A stretch of DNA of 64,000 nucleotides from Planctomycetaceae bacterium. GTDB taxonomy: Bacteria; Planctomycetota; Planctomycetia; Pirellulales; PNKZ01. This document shows positions 35,980 to 46,504 of this stretch, piece by piece; the stretch's first letter is position 1, and each line of letters starts with the position of its first letter. The notes under the pieces are model-generated. The model searched no databases and was not told the origin of the DNA. It was given only the letters and a program-made list of their open reading frames with translations. The position numbers were made by a program, and so were the translations under genes. The stretch lies in contig JAEUIN010000248.1 in assembly GCA_016793115.1 (NCBI GenBank), forward strand, positions 1 through 64,000, written 5' to 3'.

Positions 35980-36840
35980 GCTGGGTTCCTACGAGCAAGT
36001 TGAGGGGCGAGGCGTGCGAGACCGAATCCGAGCCGCGATTATAGACGCGGCCGGCAAGGCCGCAAGCAAACATTCGAGCCGTTCGTGAATCGCCACCGAA
36101 CTTCTCTCTCGCAGCGGCACACAACGCTGACCTTCTAACTGTCGCGCGCAACATGGGCGACCGCGCTGCGTGTGAAGTGCGGTGCGCTAGGTTCGCTGAA
36201 TTCTATGCCGGCCGTGAAAAATGTCGCGTTGCGGAGCGCATTGCCTCGACACAGTTATGGCGTGCCCGCCGGTATGTCATTGTTGTGTTTGGCTGTCGTG
36301 TTTTCCCCACAGGAGAAATCGCCATAGTTCGCGTGGGTCAATCGAACGTCTTTCGTCGCTCGCCCACTGTCTTGTTTGTTTCCGACCGCCGCTCGCGATT
36401 CGACGCAATATTCGGAGCGGCGTCAGCGTCAACCGTCGGTCATGAGAAGTCGCGACGATGCTATAGCGATTTTCATGCATCAAAGGGTGTAACACCTTCT
36501 GTGGTAACGTCTTGCGTCGAGAATCGCCGTCGACGGAGGTTGGACGGCTTTCGAACGCAGTCAAGACTCATTAAGCAGGCTATCGTCTCCTAGAGCGATT
36601 GGACCCCGCTTAAAGGCATGGGAAGTAACCGAGTTGCTTGACTGGCAGGAACTTGCGCGTAGAGTGACATACAGGAATCGTCTGCGCTTGCGGAAAATGA
36701 GGAAAACTCCGCAAGTCCGATGTTCGCCGGAATTCTTCGCCCGCACTCGCGACTTGTCGTCGTCGTGCGGTCTTTAACGACGGTTATAGCAAGTACGCCA
36801 TACCGGGAAGCCGGGAACACTCGACGAAGGATTGTGCACC
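35980..36840. other. intergenic region between divergent nuoI and csrA
   Basis: About 860 bases with no gene I can support: the open frames here lack family signals, start sites and codon character. It should hold promoters for nuoI (minus) and csrA (plus), and it contains the stem-loop at 36687-36715. A TTGACT at 36638-36643 with TAGAGT 16 bases on is a weak candidate promoter. Confidence 0.6.
36687..36715 (+). promoter_or_regulatory. stem-loop with AGGA in the loop upstream of csrA
   Basis: The perfect 8-bp arms cttgcgga and tccgcaag enclose a 13-base loop containing atgagga. CsrA binds GGA in hairpin loops, and this lies 125 bases before csrA. An autoregulatory site is possible if the transcript starts upstream. 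Confidence 0.3.
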
Positions 36841-37056
36841 ATGTTGGTACTTTCACGTAAGAAGAACGAGAGTATTGTCATCAACAATGACATTACGATC
36901 GTGGTGGTCGAGATCCGGGGCGATAAGGTCCGGCTCGGCGTCGAAGCTCCAAAAGAAGTTCCCGTTCACCGCCGCGAGGTCTACGAAGCTATTCATCGTA
37001 GCGACGCCGCACAAAACGGCACCGACTCCGCCACGAAAGAAAACGGCTCGGGCTGA
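36841..37056 (+). CDS. csrA: carbon storage regulator CsrA
   Basis: 71 residues starting [15 protein letters not shown] at 36841, with a gaagga ribosome-binding site. Strand 1 residues (LVLSRKKNE, including the RNA-binding Arg6-equivalent region) and [20 protein letters not shown] with the conserved Arg44-equivalent (VHRREV) are intact. The tail after residue 55 is disordered. Binds GGA motifs in mRNA leaders and controls their translation. The AGGA in its own Shine-Dalgarno region may let it repress itself. Confidence 0.95.
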   Translation: MLVLSRKKNESIVINNDITIVVVEIRGDKVRLGVEAPKEVPVHRREVYEAIHRSDAAQNGTDSATKENGSG

Positions 37057-37311
37057 GTTCTTGACGTTCAGTTGCGCGCAGGCGGCGCTTTTTCCCTAGG
37101 ACGTTCCTTTTTTGCACGGTCGCTGGTCGTTAGCTCGATCCAGCTCAACTTTTCGTGCATTGCGGCCGATTTCAATTCTCAACCGCGCAATGGGCCGAGC
37201 GGGCTTCTCGCGTGACCGAAAGTTCGTTTCGCGGCAAGCCCTCGATCAAGGCTTGACTAACCGGCGCACGACTTAGTAAAGTTCCCAGTTCACCCACTGC
37301 TCCGAGCAATC

Positions 37312-37386
37312 GGCCCCGTCGTCTAGCCCGGTCTAGGACACCGCCCTTTCACGGCGATAACACGAGTTCAAATCTCGTCGGGGTCA
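37312..37386 (+). tRNA. tRNA-Glu (TTC)
   Basis: Full cloverleaf: acceptor ggccccg/cggggtc, D-arm gtctagcccggtctaggac, anticodon stem-loop ccgcc-ctttcac-ggcg with TTC, T-arm acgag-ttcaaat-ctcgt, discriminator A. CCA is not encoded. Closely resembles bacterial tRNA-Glu. Confidence 0.95.
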
Positions 37387-37411
37387 CTTTCACGCAGCTG
37401 AGAGAAACAAA

Positions 37412-37440
37412 CCGTACGACGCTAGTCGTGCGGTTTTTTT
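37412..37440 (+). terminator. rho-independent terminator after tRNA-Glu
   Basis: Stem ccgtacgac/gtcgtgcgg (one G-U pair) with loop gcta, followed by seven T. Confidence 0.9.
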
Positions 37441-37511
37441 GCGCCTCGCCGTTTTTTCAGGCCGCGTCAGGCCGAGGACGACGATTGGCCACGGCGTACT
37501 ACAATCAAGTC

Positions 37512-38567
37512 ATGACCACCGACAAGATTGACGCATCGCCCTACGACGCCCTGCTGATCGTTTCCTTCGGCGGGCCGGAACGGCGCGAGGACGTGCTGCC
37601 GTTTCTGGAGAACGTGCTCCGCGGCCGCAACATACCCCGCGAGCGAATGTTGGCCGTCGCCGAACATTACTACCATTTCGACGGCATCAGTCCGATCAAT
37701 GCGCAGAATCGGGCGTTAATCGAGGCTTTGAAGCTTGAATTGCCGAAACTCGGCGTGGAGTTGCCGATCTATTTCGGCAATCGTAACTGGCATCCGCTGT
37801 TGCCGGATACGCTCAAGGAAATGCAAGACGCCGGAGTTCGACGCGCGTTAGCGTTCTTTACCTCCGCTCTCAGTTCGTATTCCGGCTGCAGGCAATATAG
37901 AGAGAACGTTGCGGCGGCGCAGGACTCGGTCGGTGAGAACGCGCCGCAGGTCGACAAACTACGCGCATTTTACAACCACCCCGGATTCGTTGAAGCGATG
38001 GCGGATCGCGTCCGCATCGCATTGCTTCGAGTTCCCGCCGAGCGTCAAGCGTCCGCCCGTTTAGTTTTTACGGCCCATAGTATTCCGAATGCAATGGCCG
38101 CGAACTGCCGTTACGAGCGGCAATTGCACGAGAGTGCGCGCTTAGTCGCGGCGGCCGTCGGAGTCGCCCAGTTCGAAGTGGCCTATCAAAGTCGCAGCGG
38201 GCCGCCGACGCAGCCTTGGCTCGAGCCTGACATCGGCGACGAACTCAAACGCTATGCCGCGGCTGAAGTGCGCGACGTCGTCGTCGTGCCGATCGGCTTC
38301 ATTTCCGACCACATGGAAGTGATCTATGATCTCGACTACGAAGCACTGCACATTGCCCAAGATTTAGGTCTGAACCTCGTTCGGGCTGCGACGGTGGGTA
38401 CTCATCCGCGATTCGTACGAATGATCGGCGAGTTGATCGTCGAACGAATAACCCCCGGCGCCGAGCGACCGGCCTTGGGTGAACTAGGTCCGTCGCACGA
38501 CGTCTGCCCGGTCGATTGCTGCTTGCCGCCGCCTCGCCCGGCAAGCGGGGCGCCCGCCCGCGGATAA
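37512..38567 (+). CDS. hemH: ferrochelatase
   Basis: 351 residues from ATG 37512. Inserts Fe2+ into porphyrin at the end of heme synthesis. Family motifs: LIVSFGGPE, HYYHFDGISPINAQ, FGNRNWHPL, FTSALSSYSGCRQYRE, the metal-site TAHSIPNAMA and the second-half VAYQSRSGPPTQPWLEPDI, then PIGFISDHMEVIYDLD. The C-terminal CPVDCCLPPP holds three Cys, reminiscent of Cys clusters in some [2Fe-2S] ferrochelatases, but the spacing is not proof. Which porphyrin is used (coproporphyrin or protoporphyrin) cannot be told. Heme would supply the CxxCH protein nearby. Confidence 0.92.
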   Translation: MTTDKIDASPYDALLIVSFGGPERREDVLPFLENVLRGRNIPRERMLAVAEHYYHFDGISPINAQNRALIEALKLELPKLGVELPIYFGNRNWHPLLPDTLKEMQDAGVRRALAFFTSALSSYSGCRQYRENVAAAQDSVGENAPQVDKLRAFYNHPGFVEAMADRVRIALLRVPAERQASARLVFTAHSIPNAMAANCRYERQLHESARLVAAAVGVAQFEVAYQSRSGPPTQPWLEPDIGDELKRYAAAEVRDVVVVPIGFISDHMEVIYDLDYEALHIAQDLGLNLVRAATVGTHPRFVRMIGELIVERITPGAERPALGELGPSHDVCPVDCCLPPPRPASGAPARG

Positions 38568-38579
38568 CGTTGCGGTCTT

Positions 38580-39013
38580 TTAGACGGCTAGCGCCCGCCG
38601 TTTCTCGTCGATGAACGGCAGATGGTGTTCGATGTGCCCCGTTACTCGTTCCAGAAGTTGCAGAAGCGTCAGCGGGCCGACTTCCGAGTGAATGCCCGTC
38701 CGTCGCCAATCTTGTTCTTTGAGTTTGCGAAAATGCGCGGCCGCATGGCGCCGGCAGAGTTCGATGAGTTCGAGTTGCTCGTCAAGGTTGCGATCGTGGT
38801 AGTTCAAGCGGACCGCGAACTTTTGCTCGTCACGCCCCGGCATCGCCGGATTGTCTTCCGCAAGCACCGCCATGAGACGATCGACGCCGATAATTTCAAA
38901 GTCGGCAATATGAGCCACGACTTCTAGCGTGCTCCACCTTCCCGCGATCGGGCGAGCGCGAACTTGCTCGGCGGTCCGGCGAGGTAGCGCGAGAGAAGTT
39001 CGTCGTACGGCAT
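38580..39013 (-). pseudogene. DinB-family protein with an N-terminal frameshift
   Basis: From the ATG at 39013, which has a good AGAGG ribosome-binding site, the product reads MPYDELLSRYLAGP, a normal DinB opening, but then runs into a stop. In a second frame the expected continuation appears without interruption: AEQVRARPIAGRWSTLEVVA, HIADFEIIGVDRL and the rest to 38580. About ten residues that usually link the two are absent. A deletion near 38968-38980 that shifted the frame fits best. An internal GTG at 38918 could still give a 112-residue truncated protein lacking the first helix. Confidence 0.75.
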
Positions 39014-39056
39014 GAGAACCTCTTTGTTCGACGGCCGACGCTGGATGGGAGTTCGA

Positions 39057-41852
39057 TTATAGTTTTCCGGCCGCGGCCTGCTTGGCTTGGATCTGCTTCT
39101 TCAGTTCGGAGTAGAGCGGCAAGTGTCGGTAGTACACTTCGAGCATGTAGACCGAGAAGGCGGTGACATAGAGACGACCGCCGCGATGCAGCAGCGACCA
39201 GCGATCGGCGCCTTCGGCATCGCCCTGCCCAGTTCCCATCGGATTCCAACTGCCGCGTTCTGCGCCGGCCTTTTCTTGTCGCTTTACCAGCATGTCGCGC
39301 AAAACACCGTTCCAGCGTTGCCAAAACGTGCCTTCCATGTGGAACATCAGCTGAGTGCCGTAGTACCAGTAGTAGACATCGCGCGCCTCCCAAGCGGGAA
39401 GTTCTTCGCTAAGCAAATACTCGCAGCCGTTGCGCAATCGCTCGTCGTCGGGAGTCCAGCCGAGGTACATGCGACAGAGTAGTCCTTCCGCCGTCATGAC
39501 GGCGTCGTGATTGTCGCCGACCATATACGCATAGCGACTTCCCGGCGGAGGCGATCCCGCAGCGGGCGGCGTGGTCGGATCGATCAGCATTTGCGGCGTT
39601 AATGGGCCGCGCGCGGTTTCGTCGAGAAACTTGCCGATGTCGTCAAAAACTTTTTGTGGGACATCGAGCTTCGCATTTTTTGCGCTTTGCAGCGCCATCA
39701 GCATCCAACCGGTGACGGAAACGTCGGCATCGACCCGCGGGGTATACTTCCAACCGCCCAGCGAACTCTGCGACTCGAGGCAAAACGCGACGGCTTTCTC
39801 ACAGGGAGTGCGTAAGTCGCTATTGCTCGGATCCAACGCCAGGAGTTCGCAGGCGGCCATTGTGCAAAGTGCTTGCGTGTAGAGCAGGTCTTGGCTTTGC
39901 GAGCCGTGGAAAAATACACCTTTCGCGTCTTGCAAACGCAGCAGCGCTTTGACGCCTTTGTCGATCACTTTGGCGTGTAGACCGTTCTTAGGAGTTTGTC
40001 CAGCGCCGAAAAAGGCGAGCAAAGCCATAGCGGTCGCCGCCTCTTGGTTTTCAATCTCGGCGCCGCGCGAGTATTTTCCTTTGCCTCCTTGTTGGTCGCC
40101 GGTCAGGCTCCACAGACCGCTGGGCAACTGATGATTGGCGAGCCACAGCAGCCCCATCTCCACGGCCTCTTCGGTTGCGCGCGAGCCCTGGTACTTGTTA
40201 AGCAAATCTCCTTTGATCTGACCTCGTCCCGCCAACGCAGCCGTGGGGATGTCGGACGGCAACGCGATGTTGGCAACCTGCGGCCCGATTCCCATGGCAT
40301 TAATCGGAACGTCGACCTTCTTCGGAAGATCCGGCAGCTTGGCGAGCGGACGGATGTCGATCACATCAATGGGATCCGAAGGAGCGAACATCGACTGAGT
40401 ATCCAATCCGGTCGACTCCGGCGGTTTCTCCACGGATGCTTGAATCATCACAATGTGTCGTTGCGGCTTAGAAAAGCTGACGATGCCGAGCACGATGATC
40501 GCCGTCAAATTGATGAGAAAGCTTGCGGCGAGCGGGATGGCGTTCTTGCGCAAGATCTCGCCGGCAGTAGGGGCTTCCTCGTCATTTTTGCCGGCGTTGT
40601 ACTGGGGACCGGAAGCGACGATTGATGCGGCGTCGATTCGGCCGGGCGCTGACAACGGGCCGGCTTTCAAACGCGGCAACGACGGGCTGCTCGGTTCCTT
40701 GGCGGACGAAACTTCGCGGCCCGGCGAGCGTTCCGGCTTGCTTGCGGCCAAGCCTTCGCGATCGGCACGGGGCCGCGGAGACGTAGGCATCTGCGGCGCG
40801 AGCGTCGGTAACTCGCCGCCTCCGACAGACTGATCAGATGCCGCGTGTGGAGGCGAACGCTTTTGCGGCGAAGCCGAGCGATTTAGCGGGCTGGCGCTGC
40901 GCTCAGCTTCTCGCGGCCTCTTTGACGCCGCAGCTCCCGTTCCCGCCGAATCAGTAGTGGGCGCTTGCTTTGCCTCACCCGACGGAGCCCTTGCGGGAGC
41001 ATGGGCAGTTGGAGTTGTCGCCGCCGGAGGAGGCGGGACATGACCGCCTTGATACTGTGCCGGAGCCGGAAATTGCGGCGACCCCGGGTAATGTACTGCT
41101 CCAGGGTATTGCGGCGGAACAGGCGATGGATACTGCGGTGCCGTCGGCAACTGTGTTGCGGGAAAGGTCGGCGCAGCCGGGTACTGAGAAGTTGTTGGAT
41201 ACTGACCAGCTATCGGATATTGTCCCGACGGGTATTGGCCGGCAGGGTAGGTTCCACCAGGGTACTGAGCGCTTGGGTACGCGGTTCCCGGAACTTGTGT
41301 TGTCGGGAATTGGCCGGCTGGGGGCTGCGACGCCGAGGGGTACGTCATGCCAGGATATTGCGGCGACCCTGGATATGCCGCAGGGGGCTGTGGGTACCCG
41401 GGGGGGATATTCGCCGGCGGGTAGGTGGTGCCACCAGGTATTAGGCCGGCCGGATACGCAAAGCCTGGCGCGCTTGGCGATGCGTACTGACCCTGGGGGT
41501 AGCCTGCCTGCGGAAAGGAAGGGGCCGGATATTGGGCCGGGTACGCTGAGGATGGATGCTGCGCCGAGGGGTATTGCCCGCCTGATACTTGCGCACCTGG
41601 AACTTGGCCCTGCGGGTAGAAGCCCTGAGAGTACGGCGATGTTGGAATCGTGGGACCGCCGGGATATGGAGCGGCGGCTTGTGGGTTGTAGCTTGGCGCT
41701 TGTGGATAAGCTCCGGGTACTGGCGGAGCCTGTGGAACTGGCTGGCCGGCTGGTGCGCTGGGAGGCGGTGAGCCCCCTAGCGGCGCGCTGGGCGGCAGGG
41801 CGGGAGGTTTTCCCGGCTGTCCGGATCCGCTGCGTGGATCAGGCGCCGCCAT
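39057..41852 (-). CDS. large membrane-anchored protein, Pro/Tyr/Gln-rich N-terminus and squalene-cyclase-like repeats
   Basis: 931 residues. Residues 1-270 are low-complexity, built of degenerate repeats around QYP, YPG and PxxYPS. Residues 270-425 are a Ser/Pro/Lys-rich linker. A single membrane helix ([22 protein letters not shown]) lies at about residue 445. After a Pro-rich spacer, residues 575-850 hold prenyltransferase/squalene-cyclase-like alpha-alpha repeats ([45 protein letters not shown]). No DxDD cyclase motif is seen, so the repeats are probably structural. Predicted topology: disordered N-terminus inside, repeats outside. Confidence 0.75.
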   Translation of the reverse strand: MAAPDPRSGSGQPGKPPALPPSAPLGGSPPPSAPAGQPVPQAPPVPGAYPQAPSYNPQAAAPYPGGPTIPTSPYSQGFYPQGQVPGAQVSGGQYPSAQHPSSAYPAQYPAPSFPQAGYPQGQYASPSAPGFAYPAGLIPGGTTYPPANIPPGYPQPPAAYPGSPQYPGMTYPSASQPPAGQFPTTQVPGTAYPSAQYPGGTYPAGQYPSGQYPIAGQYPTTSQYPAAPTFPATQLPTAPQYPSPVPPQYPGAVHYPGSPQFPAPAQYQGGHVPPPPAATTPTAHAPARAPSGEAKQAPTTDSAGTGAAASKRPREAERSASPLNRSASPQKRSPPHAASDQSVGGGELPTLAPQMPTSPRPRADREGLAASKPERSPGREVSSAKEPSSPSLPRLKAGPLSAPGRIDAASIVASGPQYNAGKNDEEAPTAGEILRKNAIPLAASFLINLTAIIVLGIVSFSKPQRHIVMIQASVEKPPESTGLDTQSMFAPSDPIDVIDIRPLAKLPDLPKKVDVPINAMGIGPQVANIALPSDIPTAALAGRGQIKGDLLNKYQGSRATEEAVEMGLLWLANHQLPSGLWSLTGDQQGGKGKYSRGAEIENQEAATAMALLAFFGAGQTPKNGLHAKVIDKGVKALLRLQDAKGVFFHGSQSQDLLYTQALCTMAACELLALDPSNSDLRTPCEKAVAFCLESQSSLGGWKYTPRVDADVSVTGWMLMALQSAKNAKLDVPQKVFDDIGKFLDETARGPLTPQMLIDPTTPPAAGSPPPGSRYAYMVGDNHDAVMTAEGLLCRMYLGWTPDDERLRNGCEYLLSEELPAWEARDVYYWYYGTQLMFHMEGTFWQRWNGVLRDMLVKRQEKAGAERGSWNPMGTGQGDAEGADRWSLLHRGGRLYVTAFSVYMLEVYYRHLPLYSELKKQIQAKQAAAGKL

Positions 41853-42166
41853 GCCGACTCTCTAAGCTGCCGGCCTGCTCGCGCTGCAAAGCGCGCAGCA
41901 GCGACCTCCGGCCCACGTCGCTGCGCGACGACAATCGCCGGCCGAAAAAATCCGCTGCCTTTTGCCCGAGCTGTTCCTACCAGTCACTCTACCCGTTGCA
42001 TTCCAGGCGGGCAAGGAAAGTCCAAGTCCCGGTTTTAGTTGTGTCGATTGCGCCGGTCGGACTACGAAGCGATCCGCGCGATCGCAATAACGTCGCCCCC
42101 CACCTAAATTTCTCTCAACCCCTCGACGCCAATCGTCCGATTGGTCATAATCCGGTTCTTACATGA

Positions 42167-42240
<74 letters not shown>

Positions 42241-42250
42241 CTGAACGAAG

Positions 42251-42284
42251 AAACCGTCGAGTCGCAAGGCTCGACGGTTTTTTT
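42251..42284 (+). terminator. rho-independent terminator after tRNA-fMet
   Basis: Perfect 11-bp stem aaaccgtcgag/ctcgacggttt with loop tcgcaagg, followed by further T (seven in total). Confidence 0.9.
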
Positions 42285-42807
42285 GCGCGCTCAAGTCGAT
42301 CGATGCTCTCGTAAACGGAGAGTGCGGAATGACGGCGTAGCGGCGTTTCTGCGAGATATGTAAGAAATCGATCGACTGCGATCGATTGGAAGCCGCGCAT
42401 GAGAGTCGGCTCTGTACGCAACATGCCCTCGCGATTCGAGAGTTCGGCGGTGAGTTCATCGTAACCTCCGCTGCGGAAGTTACGTCGAAGCAGGGGAGTC
42501 TAAAGAAGAACTATGGCGGCGTCACGATATCAAAACTTCGCAACGACGTTGCCGTCGCCAAACTGAAAGCTCGGTACGAATCTCGGGAAGGTAAGTGATT
42601 CAGGCAGTCGCCGTTATTGCCGTGTTCCGTCGGTCGCTATACTCACCGACGATTGAGACGTTGCTATCCGTTCGCGGCTTTCGGGTTTATTCTCCATTTT
42701 TCGTACCTGGCTTGGCGGCCTTCGGCGCGGCGCAATAATGTTCGCCGACCCGGCTTGGTCTTGTCGCCGCGCCTCATGTCCGTGCCGCACGAGGAGTTCG
42801 TTCGATT
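42285..42807. other. intergenic region
   Basis: About 520 bases with no supportable gene. A 70-codon open frame at 42386-42598 begins with TTG, lacks a ribosome-binding site and matches nothing I know. Confidence 0.5.
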
Positions 42808-43341
42808 ATGGAAGTTCACCGCCGTTCGACTGCTCATCGCCCATACCCGCCCGCACGCAAAAACGCATTGCTGCTTAGTTGCATGGACCTGCGTCTGATC
42901 GACGACCTTGTCCATTTCATGGAGGGAGACAATCTGACGAATCGCTACGATCAACTCGTGTTCGCGGGCGCCGCTCTCGGGGTCATGCAGCCGAAACATC
43001 AGTCGTGGCGCGATGTCTTCTTTCAGCATCTTGACATCGCCGTCGAACTCCACGGCGTGCAAGACGTGTACATCATGGAGCACCGCAACTGCGGCGCGTA
43101 TGTTCATTTTCTCGGCGAACAATTCGACTTCGACGATACGCCGCTCGGCCAAGCGGCGGAAGAAGTGGAGCATCGCAAGCATGCCTTCGTGCTCCGCGAC
43201 GCGATCTACGCTCATTGTGAAGAGCGGAAGCGAATCTTGGGCGACGACAAGCTCTACAACATTACTGTTCGTTCGTTTCTAATGGACATCCGTGGCTCCG
43301 TGCGATTGCTCGATCTCGACGGGGAGAACTACGATTTCTAG
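42808..43341 (+). CDS. beta-carbonic-anhydrase-like protein
   Basis: 177 residues. LLSCMDLRLIDDL matches the CxDxR zinc/active-site motif of beta-carbonic anhydrases, and IMEHRNCGAYVHFL supplies the HxxC pair, so three zinc ligands (Cys-His-Cys) are in place. The rest is shorter and different from classical beta enzymes, like the putative Pro_CA_2 group. Carbonic anhydrase activity (CO2/bicarbonate) is therefore plausible but not certain. Start 42808 is the first ATG compatible with the fold. No leader, so cytoplasmic. Confidence 0.75.
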   Translation: MEVHRRSTAHRPYPPARKNALLLSCMDLRLIDDLVHFMEGDNLTNRYDQLVFAGAALGVMQPKHQSWRDVFFQHLDIAVELHGVQDVYIMEHRNCGAYVHFLGEQFDFDDTPLGQAAEEVEHRKHAFVLRDAIYAHCEERKRILGDDKLYNITVRSFLMDIRGSVRLLDLDGENYDF

Positions 43342-43447
43342 ATTGCGCGAAGCGATTTGATCGAATCAGCCCCGGCGCGTTGACACCCTATTCGGAGCCG
43401 ACAATGCTGAAGCGGATTAGCCCCGCTTTGTCATTGAGGATACCGCC

Positions 43448-46400
43448 GTGTCGCGAACGCTGTGGTTGATCTTGGCCGTGGTCGCGGCCTTCGCATTCGG
43501 TCTTGCCCGCGCCGACGTATCGACCGGCGAACCGGCGACGGTGGCGGCCGCCGACGCATCAGTGTTGTTTGCTCGCGTCCCGGCGACGGAGCCGAAGAAT
43601 GTCGCGGCGACGTTCCATGCGCTCCATGGCTTCCGCATGGAGTTGCTGGCCGCCGAACCGCTCGTCACGGATCCGGTGGCTCTAGAGTACGACGAGAGCG
43701 GACTTGCCTGGGTCGTCGAGATGCGCGACTATCCCTATACGGACAAGTCGACCGACAAGCCGAACGTCGAACGCACGACGGACGCGCCGCTAGGACGAAT
43801 TCGCGTTTTGGAAGACGTCGACGGCGACGGCCGCTTCGATAAGAGTGCGATTTTCGCGGAAGATTTATCTTGGCCGACGGGGCTTGCGCTCTGGAAAGGC
43901 GGCTGCTTCGTCACGGCGACCCCCGACGTGTGGTATCTCAAAGACACCGACGGCGACCGTCGCGCCGACGTTCGCCGCAAAGTCTTCACCGGCTTCCGCA
44001 AGCTCAACGTGCAGGCCGTGATTAACAATTTGCGATGGGGGCTCGACCATAAGCTTTACGCCGCCGGGGCCTCGAACGGCGGCACGATCACTAAGCCCGA
44101 CGAACCTCAAGCGAAGCCCATCACGCTCGGCCGCGCCGACTTCGCGTTCGATCCGAACACGGAACGTTTCGAAGTGCTCGCCGGCGGCGCGCGTTTCGGG
44201 CAAACGTTCGACGATTGGGGGAACCGCTTCCTGTGCAACATTCGCAACCCGGTGCAGCACGTCGTCTTCGAGAATCGCTATCTCGCGCGCAATCCGTACC
44301 TGCCGGTAACGACCGCCGTGCACGATTGCGCCGAAGCGGGCGATACGCTCCCTGTCTATCGCGCGAGCCCGCCGGAGCCGTGGCGAGCGGCGCGCGCTGA
44401 ACGTTGGCGGCAAGAAACCGGCCAAGCGTATCCACGCAGTGAACTCGCCGGCGAAGGCTATTTTACCTCGTCGAGCGGTATCACGATCTATCGCGGTGCG
44501 GCGTATCCGAAGGAGTTTTACGGCAACGCCTTTTTGGGCGAGGTCGCGGGCAACTTGATTCATCGACAGGTGCTCACACCCGACGGTGCGACGTTCAAGG
44601 CCCGGCGTGCGGACGAAAATGCCGAGTTCGTCGCTTCGACCGACAATTGGTTTCGGCCCGTCAACTTCACCAATGCTCCCGACGGCACGCTCCACGTGTG
44701 CGACATGTATCGCGAGACGATCGAACATCCGTGGTCGATCCCTGATGACATGAAACCGCACCTCGATCTGGAAAGCGGTCGCGATCGCGGGCGCATTTAT
44801 CGTCTCGAACCGCCCGCCTTGACGGCGCGGACGACGAAGCCGAATCTCGGCAATGCGACTGCGGACGAACTCGTCGCCGCTTTGGAGAACCCGAACTCAT
44901 GGTGGCGCGACACGGCTCACCGCTTGATCTTCGAGAGGCAAGACAAAACCTGCATTGAACCGTTGCGCAAGCTGCTCCGCGAAAGCAATACCGAAGTCGC
45001 ACGAGCCCATGCCGTTTGGTCGCTCGCCGGCCTCGGAGCGCTGTCTCAAGACGACTGGTGGCAGGCCTTGTTCGTCGACAGCTCTAAGCACGTTGCCTGC
45101 CAAGCACTGAAAGCCGGTGAAGCTGCGTTCAGCGTGGAATCGAACGAGGAGTGGCGCACGTACCTAGCCCACGGTGCAATGGACGGCTTCGGCCACGATC
45201 GTGCCTTCCTGTTTCAACTGGCGCTCTCCGCGGGAAACAATCAGTCGGGGCGGCTCGCGATTGTTCCTCTTTTACGAGGCTTTGCAGCCGACCCCTGGAT
45301 CGTCGCCGCGGCGCTCTCCGGCAGCGGTGAACGGACGGCCGAGCTGCTTTCGCTGCGTGCCGAACTTCTTAAAGGCACAGGCCTGACGGGGCCATTGTAT
45401 TCGCTTTACGATCCCGTGGTTACTCGCAAGCTCGCGATGATCGTCGGTGCCAAGGCCGATCAGGAAGAGGTCGTCGAGGTCGTTCAGTTAATCGCAGCTG
45501 CCGAAGGGCCATTACGAACTAAGGCGGCGACAATGTTGGCGGGGCTCGCCGAAGGTCTGAAACAGGCCGGTCGTTCGCTCTCGCAGTTTAAGCTGCCCCA
45601 ATCAACGCAGGGAATTCTCGAAACATTCCTGACCGAAGCAGCTACGGTCGCGGTCGACGACAAGCGTTCCGATTCGGAGCGAGTTGCGGCATGGCAACTT
45701 TTGGCGCACGGTCAGTTCGCGACGGCGGCCGCGGCCTTTGAAGCTTCGCTTAAGAAGCAACAATCCGGTCCGGTGCAGTTGGAAGCCGTCCGCACGATCG
45801 CAGGCTTACGCAGTCAAGGCGTTCCGAGCTTGCTGTTGAAAAACTATAAGGCCTATACGCCGTCCGTTCGCGCGGAAGTCGTCGAAGCGCTCGCTTCGCT
45901 GACGAGCCGCCATGACGCTCTGCTCGATGCCGTCGAGTCCAAGCAGATCGCCGTCGCCGACATCCCGATCGCTCGACGCGCGTTGCTCATGAAGGCGAAG
46001 AATTCGGCGATTGCCGAGCGTGCTAAGAAGCTTTTGACGACTTCGACCGGTGCCCGCGCCGCGACCGTCGCCAAGTATCTACCCGCGCTAAAGCTTGCCG
46101 GCGACGTCGATCGCGGGCATAAGGTCTTCTCTCGCGAGTGCAAGACGTGCCACAAATTGCGCGGCGAGGGTTTTGAAATCGGCCCGAACTTGGCGACGAT
46201 CCTGCATCGCGGACCCGATGAACTACTGACTCACATTCTGGATCCAAACCGCGAAGTGTCGCCGAACTATCTCGAATACATCGCCGAATTGGACGACGGT
46301 CGCACCCTCACCGGACTCGTCGCGGAGGAAACCGCTGCAAGTATTACGCTGCGGAAGGCGGAGAATGTTCAAGCGACCGTGCTGCGCGGCAATGTCGAAT

Positions 46401-46504
46401 CACTTTATTCGACCGGGAAGTCTCTGATGCCGGAAGGGCTCGAACAAAAGCTCACGCCGCAAGACGCCGCGGACTTGATCGCGTTTTTATTAGCTCGGCG
46501 ATGA
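43448..46504 (+). CDS. PVC-type heme-binding CxxCH protein
   Basis: 1018 residues from a GTG. Signal peptide SRTLWLILAVVAAFAFGLARA, then a propeller-like N-terminal domain typical of planctomycete/verrucomicrobial proteins (HGFRMELLAAEPLVTDPVA, YDESGLAWVVEMRDYP, RIRVLEDVDGDGRFDK). HEAT-like repeats follow (residues 490-860), and a C-terminal c-type heme domain has CKTCHK at about residue 898, with NLATILHRGPDELL and LMPEGLEQKLTPQDAADLIAFL. The Met ligand is probably in LMPEG. One of the large surface or periplasmic cytochromes expanded in this phylum; substrate unknown. Its stop overlaps the next start (ATGA). Confidence 0.93.
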   Translation: MSRTLWLILAVVAAFAFGLARADVSTGEPATVAAADASVLFARVPATEPKNVAATFHALHGFRMELLAAEPLVTDPVALEYDESGLAWVVEMRDYPYTDKSTDKPNVERTTDAPLGRIRVLEDVDGDGRFDKSAIFAEDLSWPTGLALWKGGCFVTATPDVWYLKDTDGDRRADVRRKVFTGFRKLNVQAVINNLRWGLDHKLYAAGASNGGTITKPDEPQAKPITLGRADFAFDPNTERFEVLAGGARFGQTFDDWGNRFLCNIRNPVQHVVFENRYLARNPYLPVTTAVHDCAEAGDTLPVYRASPPEPWRAARAERWRQETGQAYPRSELAGEGYFTSSSGITIYRGAAYPKEFYGNAFLGEVAGNLIHRQVLTPDGATFKARRADENAEFVASTDNWFRPVNFTNAPDGTLHVCDMYRETIEHPWSIPDDMKPHLDLESGRDRGRIYRLEPPALTARTTKPNLGNATADELVAALENPNSWWRDTAHRLIFERQDKTCIEPLRKLLRESNTEVARAHAVWSLAGLGALSQDDWWQALFVDSSKHVACQALKAGEAAFSVESNEEWRTYLAHGAMDGFGHDRAFLFQLALSAGNNQSGRLAIVPLLRGFAADPWIVAAALSGSGERTAELLSLRAELLKGTGLTGPLYSLYDPVVTRKLAMIVGAKADQEEVVEVVQLIAAAEGPLRTKAATMLAGLAEGLKQAGRSLSQFKLPQSTQGILETFLTEAATVAVDDKRSDSERVAAWQLLAHGQFATAAAAFEASLKKQQSGPVQLEAVRTIAGLRSQGVPSLLLKNYKAYTPSVRAEVVEALASLTSRHDALLDAVESKQIAVADIPIARRALLMKAKNSAIAERAKKLLTTSTGARAATVAKYLPALKLAGDVDRGHKVFSRECKTCHKLRGEGFEIGPNLATILHRGPDELLTHILDPNREVSPNYLEYIAELDDGRTLTGLVAEETAASITLRKAENVQATVLRGNVESLYSTGKSLMPEGLEQKLTPQDAADLIAFLLARR

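Noticed and set aside
36153..36593. 146-codon plus-strand open frame between nuoI and csrA
   Set aside because: Arg/Ser/Val-rich with no domain, no ribosome-binding site and no coding bias like its neighbours.
37505..37511. Upstream extension of hemH to 37428
   Set aside because: It would start inside the tRNA-Glu terminator hairpin; MTTDKID at 37512 fits the family.
41080..41700. A possible CRISPR or minisatellite array (recurrent gggtactg/gggtattg words)
   Set aside because: The repeats are degenerate, have no fixed spacing, and are explained by the coding of a YP/QYP-repeat protein on the minus strand.
42386..42598. 70-codon open frame after the tRNA-fMet terminator
   Set aside because: TTG start, no ribosome-binding site, no recognisable family.
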